Source: Yamagishiella unicocca
Lineage: Eukaryota; Chlorophyta; Chlorophyceae; Chlamydomonadales; Volvocaceae
Direction of reading: 5' to 3'
Assembly (NCBI GenBank): GCA_003116995.1
Contig: BDSL01000101.1
Span: forward strand, 310,001 to 374,000
Length of the DNA: 64,000 nt
Shown: piece after piece, positions 44,311 to 57,092 of the stretch
Numbering within the stretch: position 1 is the stretch's first letter
Layout: every line of letters starts with the position of its first letter
Translations under genes and position numbers: made by a program
Notes under the pieces: model-generated
Told to the model about the DNA's origin: nothing
Seen by the model: only the letters and a program-made list of their open reading frames with translations
The model's database searches: none

Positions 44311-47300
44311 GAGCCTAGCCGCCGCCGTCATGCCCATGAGCTCGGGCTGCTTGTCCACGACGGCGCGGGTGGGCGGGACCACGAAGCTGCCGGCGGTGGC
44401 GGCCACCGCGCGCACCGTGACAGTGGAGGTGCCGGCGCGCAGGGCCAGGTAGGAGAACGTGACCACGGAGGGACGGGTCTCCTGCGCCGGACACATCGGC
44501 ATCCACCAGCGGCTCCAAAAGGACCCCCAGGGCACGTCCGACAACTGGCCAGCAGCGCAGGTGCCACCGCCGCCGCCGCCACTGTAGCCCGGCATCATGG
44601 CACCTGGCATCACGTAAGAGTACCCCCCCATCTTGGAAACAGCGCCGCCACTGATAGCGTAGCTCGGCTGTACGGCACCCCCGCCGTCGCGGGCGTCGCC
44701 GCCGCCAAGGTTGGGGTCCAGCGGCTCCAGCCCCCCCGGCATCATGACGGACAGGGTGACGGCGCCCAGGTCGTCCGGGGTGGTGACCTGCACCGTGAAG
44801 GCGACCACGGAGCCCAGCGGCACGGAGGCCAGGCGCTGACCCGTGGGTCCGCCGGTGAGCGGGTCGACCAGCTGCACCGCCGACTCCACGTACAGGCCGC
44901 GGTATGTGGGGAAGGTCAGCAGCGCGGCCGGCACGAAGTGCAGCGAGGCGGCCACTGACACCTCGCCGCTGCCGGTCGCCTGGAGGGGGCGGGAGTGGAG
45001 GGGCAGGGGAGGAGGGGGAGGGGAGGAGGCAGGAGTGGAGGGGGAGGGGAGGAGGCAGGAGTGGAGGGGGAGGGGAGGAGGCAGGAGTGGAGGGGGAGGG
45101 AAGGAGGCAGGAGTGGAGGGGGAGGGGAGGAGGCAGGAGTGGAGGGGGAGGGGAGGAGGGGGAGGCGTAAGGAGCAGGAGAGGACGTGAGCTCACCAGGT
45201 TTTAGGGGTGCCCGAACCCCTGCCAGGACTCAGGAGGTCAGCCCTAGAATGATGGAATCCAAAAGGAAGTGGCGACGGGATGGCAGTTGCAGGGTACGCA
45301 TATCACGGTGGCATAGGACTGGTAGGGACCTGCGGGAACGCACGGCAGCAGCTGATAGCGGGGCGGTGGTTATACCGGTAGTGGCGGCGGGGCGGGGCAT
45401 ACCAGGAAATTCAGCGCTCCAGGGGAGCTGGCGGCGGGTCTGGAGGTGTTGGCTGCCAGCAGCTGGTCCCAGGTGGTGGCGTTGGTGACGGGCCCGGAAT
45501 TGCCAGGGGTCTTGAATGAGGCCTGCAGGGGGACCGCAGGGTAGGTGGGAGGGGAGCAGCGGTGGAAGTGGGCGTAGCGGGGAGGCGGCATACAACGACA
45601 CACTGTAAGGCCCAAAGAAAGCAGCCTGCCACGAAGCCGTCCTCCCATGCAATGGCCTCCGCAAACCTCAGCCCTCCGCTCCTACCTTTCCCCGACCCCC
45701 AGCCTCCACGCGGGTTTTACTTGCAGCCCCCACAGTCCCAGCACCCTCCCTCGCCCCCCTCGCCGGGCCTCAAACAGTCGTCCTCTACCCCCAGGGTCCC
45801 AAACACGCAACCCACGTCCCTTGCCCCGATGATGCACCGGCAACCTCCCTGCCAACTGTCAACCACCCACCCGTAGCACTGTCACACCACCGGCAGCGGC
45901 TGTGACGTTTACGTTCGGCTTGCTGCTTCCGCGGACCCTGTCGTACTCGCTGAGCGCCGCCATCGCCAGGCCTTGCTCCATGTACGAGCAGCCGACCGAG
46001 AAGATGCCGTACCCGCCCACCGGCGTGGGGTTTGCCACGTAGGCTGCCAGTTTGGGCAGCAGCTGGTGGGTGACGCCCGCTCGGAGAAGCAGCAGCAGGC
46101 TCATGGCCTGGTCTGTCAGAGAGGAGGCGGAGGAGGCGCCTGAGAGGGGGCCCGGCGGGCGGGGGAGACGACAGCAGGGCGCGGGAGGCGTGCTTGTTAT
46201 GTAAATTGTGTAAAATGTATTAACCCGGCTGTAGGGACTTTGCCGTACAGATTGTGTAAAATGTACGAACCCGGCTGTAGGGACTTTGCCGTCGAAACGT
46301 GTCTTTTTCGTGGATAAGGGATTGGGGAGTGGCGAAGAGAGGAGGCCAGCGAGCCGCTTGCTCGCACCCTGCAGGTCGCAACCCAAGCCTCATCCGTCCC
46401 CGTGTCGGCCCGGCAACCCACCACCCGCGCCCACCTTTCCCTGCAGCCACATACGCCGTGCGCCCCTGCACCCTCAGCGCCGACGTGACCTCGTCCACCG
46501 TGTCGCTCAGCAGCTGGCGCGAGGGGTTGCTGTCGCCCATGGACTGGAGCACCAGGGCCAGGACCACCCGGGTCTGCAGGGGACGGAAAACACATAGCCG
46601 CGGGAGGGAGCAGGGGGCGGCACCTCAGGCCTACCCGCAGTAAGCACTCCAATACTAACTCGAATAGTTGGGTGCGGGCTCCAGGTCTCAGTGCGGCGGC
46701 TAGTGCCGGTACCAGTATATGCCCAGCTAAACACAGCGGCACAAAGCCTCGAACCCTCCTCCCGGCTGCTCCCCCCCCAGCCCCACCCCAGTTCTCCAGC
46801 ATGCATATCAAAACGTCTGTCCTCAACGGTTTATTCGGGCATCCACGGGTCTTCCTCGAGCCCCACCTGCAAGCTCCACGCCCCCCTAGTCGCATCCGAC
46901 GCCGCCACCATGGTGTCCAGGGAGAGGTCCCCCGCCACCTGGGGGGAGGCGCCCTCAGTGGTGGGGTCCCACTGGGCTCCCAGAACCAGCCTGTAGAGGC
47001 CCGGAGGGGGCGAGGCAGGAACAGGGGGCGAGGCAGGAACAGGGGGAGGCAGGAACAGGGGGAGGAAAGGAACGGGAGGGGGCAGTCAAGGAAGGGCGGT
47101 GATGCGCCGCGCACACACAAAAACACACGCACACGCACGCGCACACGCGGGGCGTAAAACCCTCAGCACAAGGGCTCTTGCAGCACGCACTAGGCAGGGC
47201 CCGGGCCGTACAATACTTTTCACCGTTCACAGCCCCCCCTCCTCCCACCTGGCCCACGCCAGCGTGCTGTAATCGGTGTACGGCAGGGAGGGGGCCGCCC

Positions 47301-50300
47301 TGCGCGCCTCCGCCGCGTCCGCCACCAGCTGGCGGCCTAGCGCGCCTCGCCACACGGCCAGGGTGCCGGAGGGGGCGGGGCCGTCCAGCGCCGCCCACAG
47401 GAAGGCGAGGGTCGCCAGGCTGTCGGGCAGGGGGGCGGCGGGTGAGGCCAGTGCGGCGCGGTGCTGTGCGGCCAGGAATAGGGCCCACGTGTTGAGGTAC
47501 GTGTCGGTCCTGCGGGAAGGAGGAAAAGAGGAGGAGGAGGAGGCAGCGGGGAGGAGGGGGGAATGGGACACGGGAGGGATGGTAGCGTGGGTGAGTACAC
47601 CTGGCAAGAGGCAGACGCGCGCCGGTGCAACCGGTACGATGGGTACTCGACGTACGTGCTGTGACGGCGGCTGTCCCGCCCACCCACCCCTAGAACCCCT
47701 TGCGGGAACAACCCTAAACCCTAAACGCCGACCTCCCCACCCCGGCCGCCCTCCTCGCCGTCTCCACCGCTCCCATCTCCCCTTACCTGGCGGGCCGCCA
47801 AGTGCCCCAGCGGCCGGGGTCCGCCGCCATAAGGCCCCAGTTGGGGTCCGTGAGGGCCACCAGATCGCTGAAGCCGTCCAGCACGGCGGCGCGCTGTTCG
47901 GCTTCCGCGGGCTGACCGTAGTACGACAGTACGGCAGGCAGCGTGGCCCAGAGCATGGCTGCGGCCGCGTCTGCGTACATCCTGTTTGGGCCGGGAGTGG
48001 GCGGGTGGGGTTTGAGGTGAGGTGAGGGGTCCAGGTGGGCTGCTGCTGGGCTTGCTGGGTGCGGCCGTGTGGGCCGTGGTGCGACTGCGGGGGGGCCGCG
48101 GGGCGGTTCAGGAACCCCAAGGCTGGTCGGAAGGGCATGCGGTGTGGGCTCACGGATTAGAGGCCACCAGACCACCATCCTGACTGCCGTCCTGGCACTG
48201 CTGACGCTGCTGCAGCAGCGCCAGGCGGTGTCAACAGCACCAGCAGCCTCAACAGCGCCAACAGTCAGCAGCTGCCGCTCGACGCACTCACCTGTCGGGC
48301 TCTGTCCGCAGCAGGTTGCCGTACATGCTGGCGATGGCTGGGTAGTAGCCCACACCGGCGGTCAGCGTGAGGTTGCCTGCGAGGGAGGGGGGGAGGGTTC
48401 AAGGGAGACCCGTGGATGCCCGAAAAAAAGGGGGGAGGGAGGGGAGGGGTGAGTAGCTGGTGCTCGAGGTGGTGCGTGTGGGTGCGTGTGGGTGCCAGCA
48501 GCAGCACCAAGGCCGGTCGCGCGATTCTTAACGCCTACCCCACGCATACCCATGAGTCACGCTTCATGGTGCTGCGGCTCGACCCCGGGGGTGCACTGCC
48601 ATCGTCATTGCCGCAGCGCCGCCATCGCCATGCAGGAATGTGTGCATTGCCCCACGATGCACTGCCATGACCAATCCGTAACCCATACCCCACCATTCCC
48701 CACCATCCCCCGGCCAGCCCTGAGTCCCCTTCCCCCCTGGAGTGCTCACCGCTTCCCGGTACGGCTGCCGGCAGTTCCAGCCCCTCCTGCCACTGCAAGT
48801 TGCCGGTCCCCTGCTCGGGGCTCGCGGCCAGCACGAACGAGGTGGCCACCCACACGTCGCCTTGCTGACCTGCGGCGTGGGGATATAAGGGCAGCGAGGG
48901 TGCCCGGTATGCCGGTGAACCGACGAACCAGGGGGAAACCAGTTGCGGGCGGGGTGATCCGGGGGGGGCGAACCACAAGGCGTTGGCGCCGCTGTGACGT
49001 CCGTCAAATAGGCGACGGACGTGGGTAGGTAGGTGAGGGTGGCTACAATACCCCACACTCCACGCGGACACTCCACCTGACCCACCCAAAGAAGCAGCCC
49101 CCTCCCCCGCCTTGTCGCTGCAGTGTCCGGATGCCTCCTGCCTCGCAGCGTCGACCTCCCCCCAAGCCCCCGACCTCCGACTTCAGTTTCCCCAACCAAG
49201 TTCTCCAAACGACTGTCCTAAACGGGTTTTTCTTTCGTACACGGGTTTTCCTTGCACCCCCCCCCCGGACCCGCCGCCCAACATGTCCATCCCCTACCAC
49301 CCCCTCCTCCCGCACCCACCCAGCACGGGTATCTCCAGCTGCAGCCCGTCCTGGCCGCCACCCGGCTGGCCGTCACTGGCGCTGAAGGTGAGGTTGGCGG
49401 TGCCGATGGCGGCGGCACTGAAGGAGAAGCGAACCTGGGGAGGGAGGGAGAGGGTCAGTGCACGGGGCGCCAGGGCTTTCAGGGTGGGAGGGTCTGTCGC
49501 GGGGGCCCAACAGATAGCTTTTGAGACCAAACAAGCAAGCAGGCAGGCAAGCGAGCGAGCAGGAAACCAGCGGCGAAGGCGCACCTCCTTCTGGAGGCCA
49601 GTGTTGGGTATGAACCAGGTGGTCTTGGAGGGGCCGCCCTTGGTGGTGAGGGGGCAGCTCGCGGCGCCTCCACACTGCGGCGCGGCGGCGAGGGCGAGGG
49701 GAGGGGGAGGGGGCGAGGGGCAGCTGGTCAAGGGAGCTGAACCAAGGAAGTAGGCTCCCCAGGTCATGTAGGAAGACGAGTGGGAGCCCGGGCGAGCGCC
49801 GCCCGGATCGCAACACCGAGGGAGGGGAGCCCGGCCCCAGCCCCCAGCCCAGCCTCGCCCCCCAGCTTCCTCACCGCCACCCTACCTCCATCGCCAAGGT
49901 CACTGTTATCGTTGCTGGCGCCGAGCCCACCGTGACCACCACGCCCGCCTCGAAGGTGTCGCCCACGCGCACGAACCTCGGCACGCTGGGGGTCAGAGAC
50001 AGCCGCCGCCGCACCGCCACCTTGCCCTCGCCGGAGCCGTACCGGGCGGTGGAGCCGGAGGCGGCAAAGGCCCTGCGGGGGTGACGTGGCCGTGGTGGTG
50101 ATGGTGGTGGTGTTTTTGGTGATGCTGGTGGCTTCCTGGTCGGAGCTTGGCACGTCAGCCCTAGCAGCCGTGGTGGTGTGGTCCCACTCCCCTCACGCCA
50201 TAATCGAACACCCCCCCAGCGCCTTCTCGCCACCCGCACCCCTCAGGTATCAGCCCTACTAGCACCCCTGCCCCTGTCTTCCCCAACCTGGGACAGCATC

Positions 50301-53300
50301 AACCTCCTCTCATGCTACGAGCGGCATAATCGTAATGCTCCTTCTCCGATGTCAGTTCACCGATTTCCCCCTCTCCCCACCGGATTACGAAGGTGCCCAG
50401 GTTGGGGGGCGCGGTGAAGTCCACGGTGGCCAGTCCGTCAGCGCCGGTGGTGGCTGTGGCGAACAGCGGCGTCACCAGGAAGTCCGCGGAGGAGCGGGGC
50501 GGCACAGACACTCCGGAGCGGCTGCTGGCCCCGGCGGCTGCGGGGGTGGCAGTGGCAGAGGCATCAGCAGAGGTAATAGAAGTAGAAGTAGAAGTAGCAG
50601 TAGCAGAGGCAGTAGCATGCGTTTGGAGAGGTTGGCGCAGGATTGGGGGAGTTGAGGGGGAAAGGGAGGCGGGGCATGCGAGGGCGGGCGAGAGCACGGG
50701 GCGGCATGGGGGTTGGCGAGAAGACCCGGTTACACGACTGCAGGGGGGGAGGCGGGTGACGCGAGGAAGGCGACTCACCCTTGGCCTGGGTGTTTGGCGG
50801 CACGGCCTGCAGCAGCGGGCCCGCCGCCCCGCCGGCGCTGTCCGCCGCGTTGAACGCCACGGCGGATTCCGCAACCGCCATCACGGCGGCGCTCTTGGTG
50901 ACTGCGGCTGCGGTAGTTGGTAGTTGGGTTGTTGATAGTTGGGGAGTTGAGTGGGTCACCTGTTGGTAGCTTAGTTGGGGTCCTCGAGGGGACGCGCCCT
51001 GGATAGCTGGGTACCTCCCCACCGCCCCGCCCCGCCCCCTATCCCACCGCCCACACACCCACCAACAACCAACAACCAGCCCCCGCAGCGCGTAGCCCCG
51101 ATCCCTTCCAACAACCTTCCAACAACCAGCCCGATTCCAACAACCTTCCAACAACCAGCCCGATTCCAACAACCTTCCAACAACCAGCCCGATTCCAACA
51201 ACCTTCCAACAACCAGCCCGATTCCAACAACCTTACAACAACCAGCCCGATTCCAACACCCAGCCCAGCCCCCGCAGCGCGTAGCCCCGATCCCCCTTCC
51301 CAAGCTGGAGACGTACTTACATCCCCACATGCCGGCCGAGGGCAAGAAATCGGGCGGGCCGAACCCTATGGACTGGGGGTCGGAGGCATGAGAGCACAGG
51401 GCAGACGGGGGCACGGGGGGGGGGTGGCGGCGAGTGAGTTGGCAAGGAGTGGACGGTTGCGGTGGGTGCTGGGACGGGCTGGTAGCACAACGAGTAGGAT
51501 ACACAGCTTCCGCCGCCCGCTCGTCGGTAATTTCCGCGCATCCGCATCCGCACCATTGGCATCAGGGTGATGGGTGAGGAGAAGCGCGCGCGGTACTCCG
51601 TGTCGTTGCAGTCGACGGGCTGCCCCTGGAGCGGCCCCCAGTGGCCGCCCGGCTTGGCCACGAAGGTGTCAGCTGGCAGCCAGGGGTCCTGCTGCGTGAG
51701 TCTGCATGCGGGCGGGGTGGGGTTATAAAAGAAGACCGGTTACTCGACATGGGAAGACAGGGTGGGGGGGGGAAAGACCCGGTTGCACGACAAGGGGACG
51801 TAGGGCAGAAACTAGCCGGCGAATAGTCAGGGAGGGATGGGGGGTGCGAGAGGACGTGTGTGGATGGGCAGTGCTGCATGTGTTGGGTAGGTATGTTCGC
51901 GGGCGGCTGCTGCCCTCACGATAATTCCCCCACGGGACCCCTCAGGGTGCCGGTGCACGAAGGCAGACGGCGCCACCACCTGAAACCTGCCACGCGGACG
52001 CTCCCCTCCCTCCCCCCTCTCTCCCCACAAACCCCGGCTCACCGCGCCATGAGCTTGTCGTACACGGCCCGCACGGATCCCGGCACCAGGCGGTGCACGT
52101 CCATGCCGTACACCTGCATGTCGGACGCCAGGCGCAGCACCATCTCCTGCTCCGGGTGCGGCAGGTCGTACGGCATCAGGTCCAGGAAGGCCTTATCCAC
52201 CGCGTACACCGTCACCTCCACCGAGCCGGCGGGTGTGAAGAAGGGACCGGCGCCCGTGGTGACGCTGACTGTGACCTGCGGGTCATGTCGCGTGGTGCGG
52301 CGCGTGATGTGTTTTGGTGGGGGAGGATTTGATAAGAGAATCCGTGAATCCGTGGGGGGGAGAGGGTTGCAAAGAAAACCCGTGTACGAAAGGAGAACCG
52401 TGGAGAGGGGAGGCGAGGACAGGGGAGGGGGAGGCAGCAACGGTGCAGGCGATTGTCCACCAAAATACCCGACCCCCACTCCACCCCTCCCCACCCCTCG
52501 AAACCCACCGACGCCTTCACTCCCGGCTCCACCGTCACCAGCTCCTCTCCGTCCGTGTCCTGCACGCTGCTACCGCCGGCGCCGCCTCCTGAGGCGGCTA
52601 CTGCCACGGTGACCTGCAGCGCGTTGGGCGGCCGCACGTCCAGGTCCAGCCTCATGGTATGGGTGTGCGGCGCGAGCGGGTCGAACAGGCGACTGGTGGG
52701 CAGCTGGCGGTCGCGGAAGAAGACGTAGTCGCCCGGCAGCAGCCGCGGCACGTCTATCACGGCCGCCACCGCGCAGCCGCCGGTGCACTCGGAGCCCAGG
52801 GGGCCGAGGCTCAGCTGCGCCAGGCCGCCGGCGGGAAGCTGCATGGGAGCGGGGGAGCAGGGCAGGGAGGGGGGGAGCAGGGCAAGGAGGGGGGCAGCAG
52901 GGCAGGGAGGGGGCAGCAGGGCAGGGAGGGGGCAGCAGGGCAGGGAGGGGCGCGCGCAGGTGTCAGCGTGGCGTGCATTGAGGGCCTCGCGGCCCGCCAG
53001 GAGTGTCAGAAGATGTGTGACCCCCGACCTCCGACCCCGACCCCCCGACCCCGACCCCAGGCCTCCGTCCTCACCGAGCTGACCACCTTGGACCTGACCT
53101 CATTCTCGTTGCCCCACACCAGCAGGACCTTGGCGAAGGGCCAGGGGTTCTGGAACGACAGCGCGGCGGATTCGCCGGGAGCGTACGACGGCCTGTACGG
53201 CACAAAAACACAACCGGATTGGAGTTGTTCGCCAGCGCGTGTGCGGCGTACTGACAGCTTCACAGCCGGGACAGAGTGCCCTCCCTCAGGCCCCAGTCAA

Positions 53301-56300
53301 GCCTCTCCATACCTCCCCGCCGCTGCTGGCCCACCCGCCCCCGCCCCGCCGCCCGGCCTCACTTGTCCGCTGAAAGCGACGGCGAGTCGTGGGCGCTCCA
53401 GGGAGAGGCCGCCCACTCGCTGGCGTTACGCCCCAGCGTCTGATTGGCGCACACCTTCTGGGTCGCTCCGCCGCCGCCGCCGCCGCCGGCGGGGACATTG
53501 GCGCACGCCTCCAGAACGAAGTGCCCCATGCAGGGCAACGAGAGTTGGCAGAGGGAGGAGAAAGGGGAGCCGCTGGTGGTGGCGCAGCTGGCGCGGTTGA
53601 TGCACGAGGAGCCGTCCGGGACCGGGCGCAGGGTGACCGCCACCGGCACGCCGTGGGTGGGCTGGCCGTCGGTGTTGGAGGTGAGGGTGGCCGCCACCGC
53701 GAAGGCGATGCCGGGGGTGTCGGTCTGCAGGGACAGCTGCAGAGCCAGGCGGGCGGGGCCATCCGCCAGCCTGACGCGGAGGGAGGGCGGCCGAGGAGGT
53801 GACGGGGATTGGTTAGGGTGAGGTCGCTTGAGGAGGTTCGGGAGGGTGCGGGCGGCTGGCCGTCCGGGGCGGGAGGGGGTCTGCAAAGCAGTGTGAGGCA
53901 GCACCAATCCACTCCACCATCACGCGACCGCGAATAGGGGCCATTGTGCCCTTCGCCGCGCCCTCCCTGGACTCGAGACCGCCCCACCCCGCTACGCCGC
54001 CACTCACAGGACGCTGGAGGACCGGGTGATGCGCTCGCGCGTGGGCCCGATCCACTCCACGTCGACCGACAACGTATCGTACGCTGTCGTACGGTTCGCC
54101 TCCGGCAGCCCGCCCAGGTCGATGTTGGCGACTGCGAAGCCGTACACGTCCGTCACCAGCTTGATCACCCCGGCCGCCTTGGAGTGGCGCCACGTGACGC
54201 TGATGGCGGCGCCGCCCACGGAGGCGCCGATGTAGCTCACGGCGGTTACGGCAACCGCCACCGAGCTGGTGGGCAGGGCCCAGGGAGCCGTCTCGACCTG
54301 CAAGGCCACGTGTGCGACGTTGGCTTGCTGCCACCTGCCACCTACACACCGCACCACATAAGGCCCTACCAGACAAACCCGCATTGCCCCGCGATATGCC
54401 CGCAAAACGTATTCGCTGTGGCGCCCTAAATGTAAGCTGCTTCCCACTCAATATGAAAGCGTACCCGTACCCGTACCCGTACGATTGCGTACGACAGAGG
54501 GCACCAGCTCGACGCGCCCTTCGCTAGGCGCACCTTCAAGTCGGCGGTGGGGGGCCGTGGGTCCGCCACCGTGACCGTCAGGGAAGCCACCTGGGGCCAG
54601 TTCTCGTAGTCCAGGAGGAGAGGCGGCGCGCTCTCCAGGTTGCTGGCCTTCGGCGGCGGCCGGTTCCCCGGCAGCGGCGGCTTCGGCGGCGGCGGCGGCG
54701 GCGAAGAGCCGAAGTCGAGCTCGATGATTGGCGGCGGCGCGTCGTCGTAAGTGTACCATTCCGCCGGTATGGAGGGCGCGCGGTAGATGGGGATGATGGT
54801 GTTGGGCCGCGGGGGCTTGGGGTCGGAGCCGGCGCCTTCGTTGAAGGGCGGCGGCGGGGAGGACTTGGGCGTGGAGGGCGGCGGCGGAGGAGGAGAGGAC
54901 GGTGAAGACGGAGGTGGCGGCGGCGCTCGCTCGCCGTCGGCCTGCTGCAGCAGTGTCCTGCGGCGGCTGTCGGGCCCGTTCCCGGCCTCCGTCACCGCCC
55001 CCACGGCCGCCGTCATCTCCTTAGCCCCTGCCTCCGCAGCCTCCAAGTCGACGGTCTCCACTTCCGCAGCTTCCACCTTCGTCGCTGTGGCCACCGCTGC
55101 GCCGGAATGGCGGGTGCTGCAGTTGCCATCTTGTGTCAGGTCGGGCGCCTTGCCTGCCAGGACCGCCGTGCCGGCGTCGCTGGCAGCAGCTGCTGCGCCA
55201 GCAGCAGCCGACGCCGCCGCCGCCGCCTCTCCGTCGGCGCCCAATGCCGCACCAATGCCCGGCGCGGACGCCACCTGGTGCACCATCGGCTCAGGATGAA
55301 TCAGCCCGTCGCTGCTGCCGAAGCCCATGTGGGCGTCCCCGGAGTTGTCGACCCGTGCGACCCGTGGGTCAATCGCAAGCAGCCGGCGCCCGGAGCCGCC
55401 CTGCGGCGGCTGCACTCGCAACACTACGGTGTACGTCTGCAAGCGGGCGTTCTTCGGCACACTGATCTCGCCGTGCACCGTACCGGACGTGTCGTTGACC
55501 TGTTGGCGGTTGGGGTGCATTCGTGGCGGTCAAGGTCCGTCGGTGGAATGAATGGGCAGGCGGTTGGTGGGGAGCACGTGGCCGTTGACAAGTGCATGTG
55601 GAAAAAGGGGGCCAACGGACCCACCAGCACGAACGTCTTTGACAGCGCCGCCGCCGCCGCTGCAGCAGCGTCATCCTCCGACGCTGTTGACGCCGATGCT
55701 GCCGATGCTGCCGATGCTGACGATGCTGACGATGCTGACGATGACGACGATGACGACGATGCTGACGTGGCCCCGGAGTACCCCGACACGGTGCCTGCGG
55801 AGGCGGTGGTGGTGATGGGCACCCAGGGCGGCTGCACCTCCAGCACCGCCACGCTCTCGGGGGGCAGCTCCAGGGAGCCCTCCAGGACCAGCTGCGTGAA
55901 GCCTGAGGCGGGCGGGAGAAGGCGGTGCAGCGGGCGGCGGCATGAGAGGAGACCCGTGGGTCGGCACGAAGCATGAAAACCGTTTAGGCAACGTTTGGTA
56001 CACACGTTTGGAATGGCATGCAGCGGGTGGGGGTGGGGGCGAGATAGAGGAGGGGCGGTTGCGGCTTGCGGGAGAATGTAAAGCGGGACAAGGGGTGGGC
56101 CCCAGAGGGTCCGAGTGCGGCCCAGGTGGCGTCGCCCGTCCCCCCAGCTCCAGCTAACCCCACACCCACGCAGACAGCGACGACCCACGCCGTCGCGGCC
56201 CCGGCATGCCGGCGTCCACCCACCCACCTACCCACCCACCCGTGGCATCCACGGGTCTTCCTCGAAACCCACCCACCCGTGATCTTGAGTGTGTCCCCCG

Positions 56301-57061
56301 GCACCACCACCAGCCGGTCAGCAACCAGGCTGGCCACGTAGGGCTGCTGCCCCGCCGCCCCCCCCGTCCGCACCCAGCCCGCGCTGGGCAGCGCGGCCAC
56401 CTTGTCCCCGGCGGTGACGTAGACGGCCAGGGAGGACCCCGGCACCTGGGACGCGGAGGGGGAGGTGTATGTGTGTTGAGCAGGGGCAAGAATACCCGGT
56501 TCCACGAAGGACAGAGACTAGCCGGCACGCGTTCGAGTATGCATAAGGTGGGGGAGAGAGCGATGCGGTGGTGGTGGTGGTGTAGGTAGTGGTGGCGGCC
56601 CAAGAAATGAAGTGGCGGGAGGGCGAAGTAGGAATGGAAGCGGTGGCGGGGTTAGGGGGAGAACGCACAGCCCTCCCACCGAATACGGTTCCAGCCAGCC
56701 GCACCTGACTCGCGCTGACGGTGACGTTGCAGAGGCCGTCGACGTCGGTGCTGCAGCGCGCCATCACGCCGGGTGCGGCCTGAAGGGGGAGGGAGGGTTT
56801 GGGTGGCGGAGAGGGGGCATGATAGGGGCGGGTCGCTCCATCGCTGCGCCGTCTGAATGCGGGCGCAGCCGCAGGGGCGCATGGATTCCAGATGGATTTT
56901 TGAGAGCCGGGGAAGCTAGGCAGGCATTCAGGCAGGCATTTAGGCAGGCATTTAGGCAGGCATTTAGGCAGGCATTTAGGCAGGCATTTAGGCAGGCATT
57001 TAGGCAGGCATTTAGGCAGGCATTTAGGCAGGCATTTAGGCAGGCATTTAGGCAGGCATTT

Positions 57062-57092
<31 letters not shown>

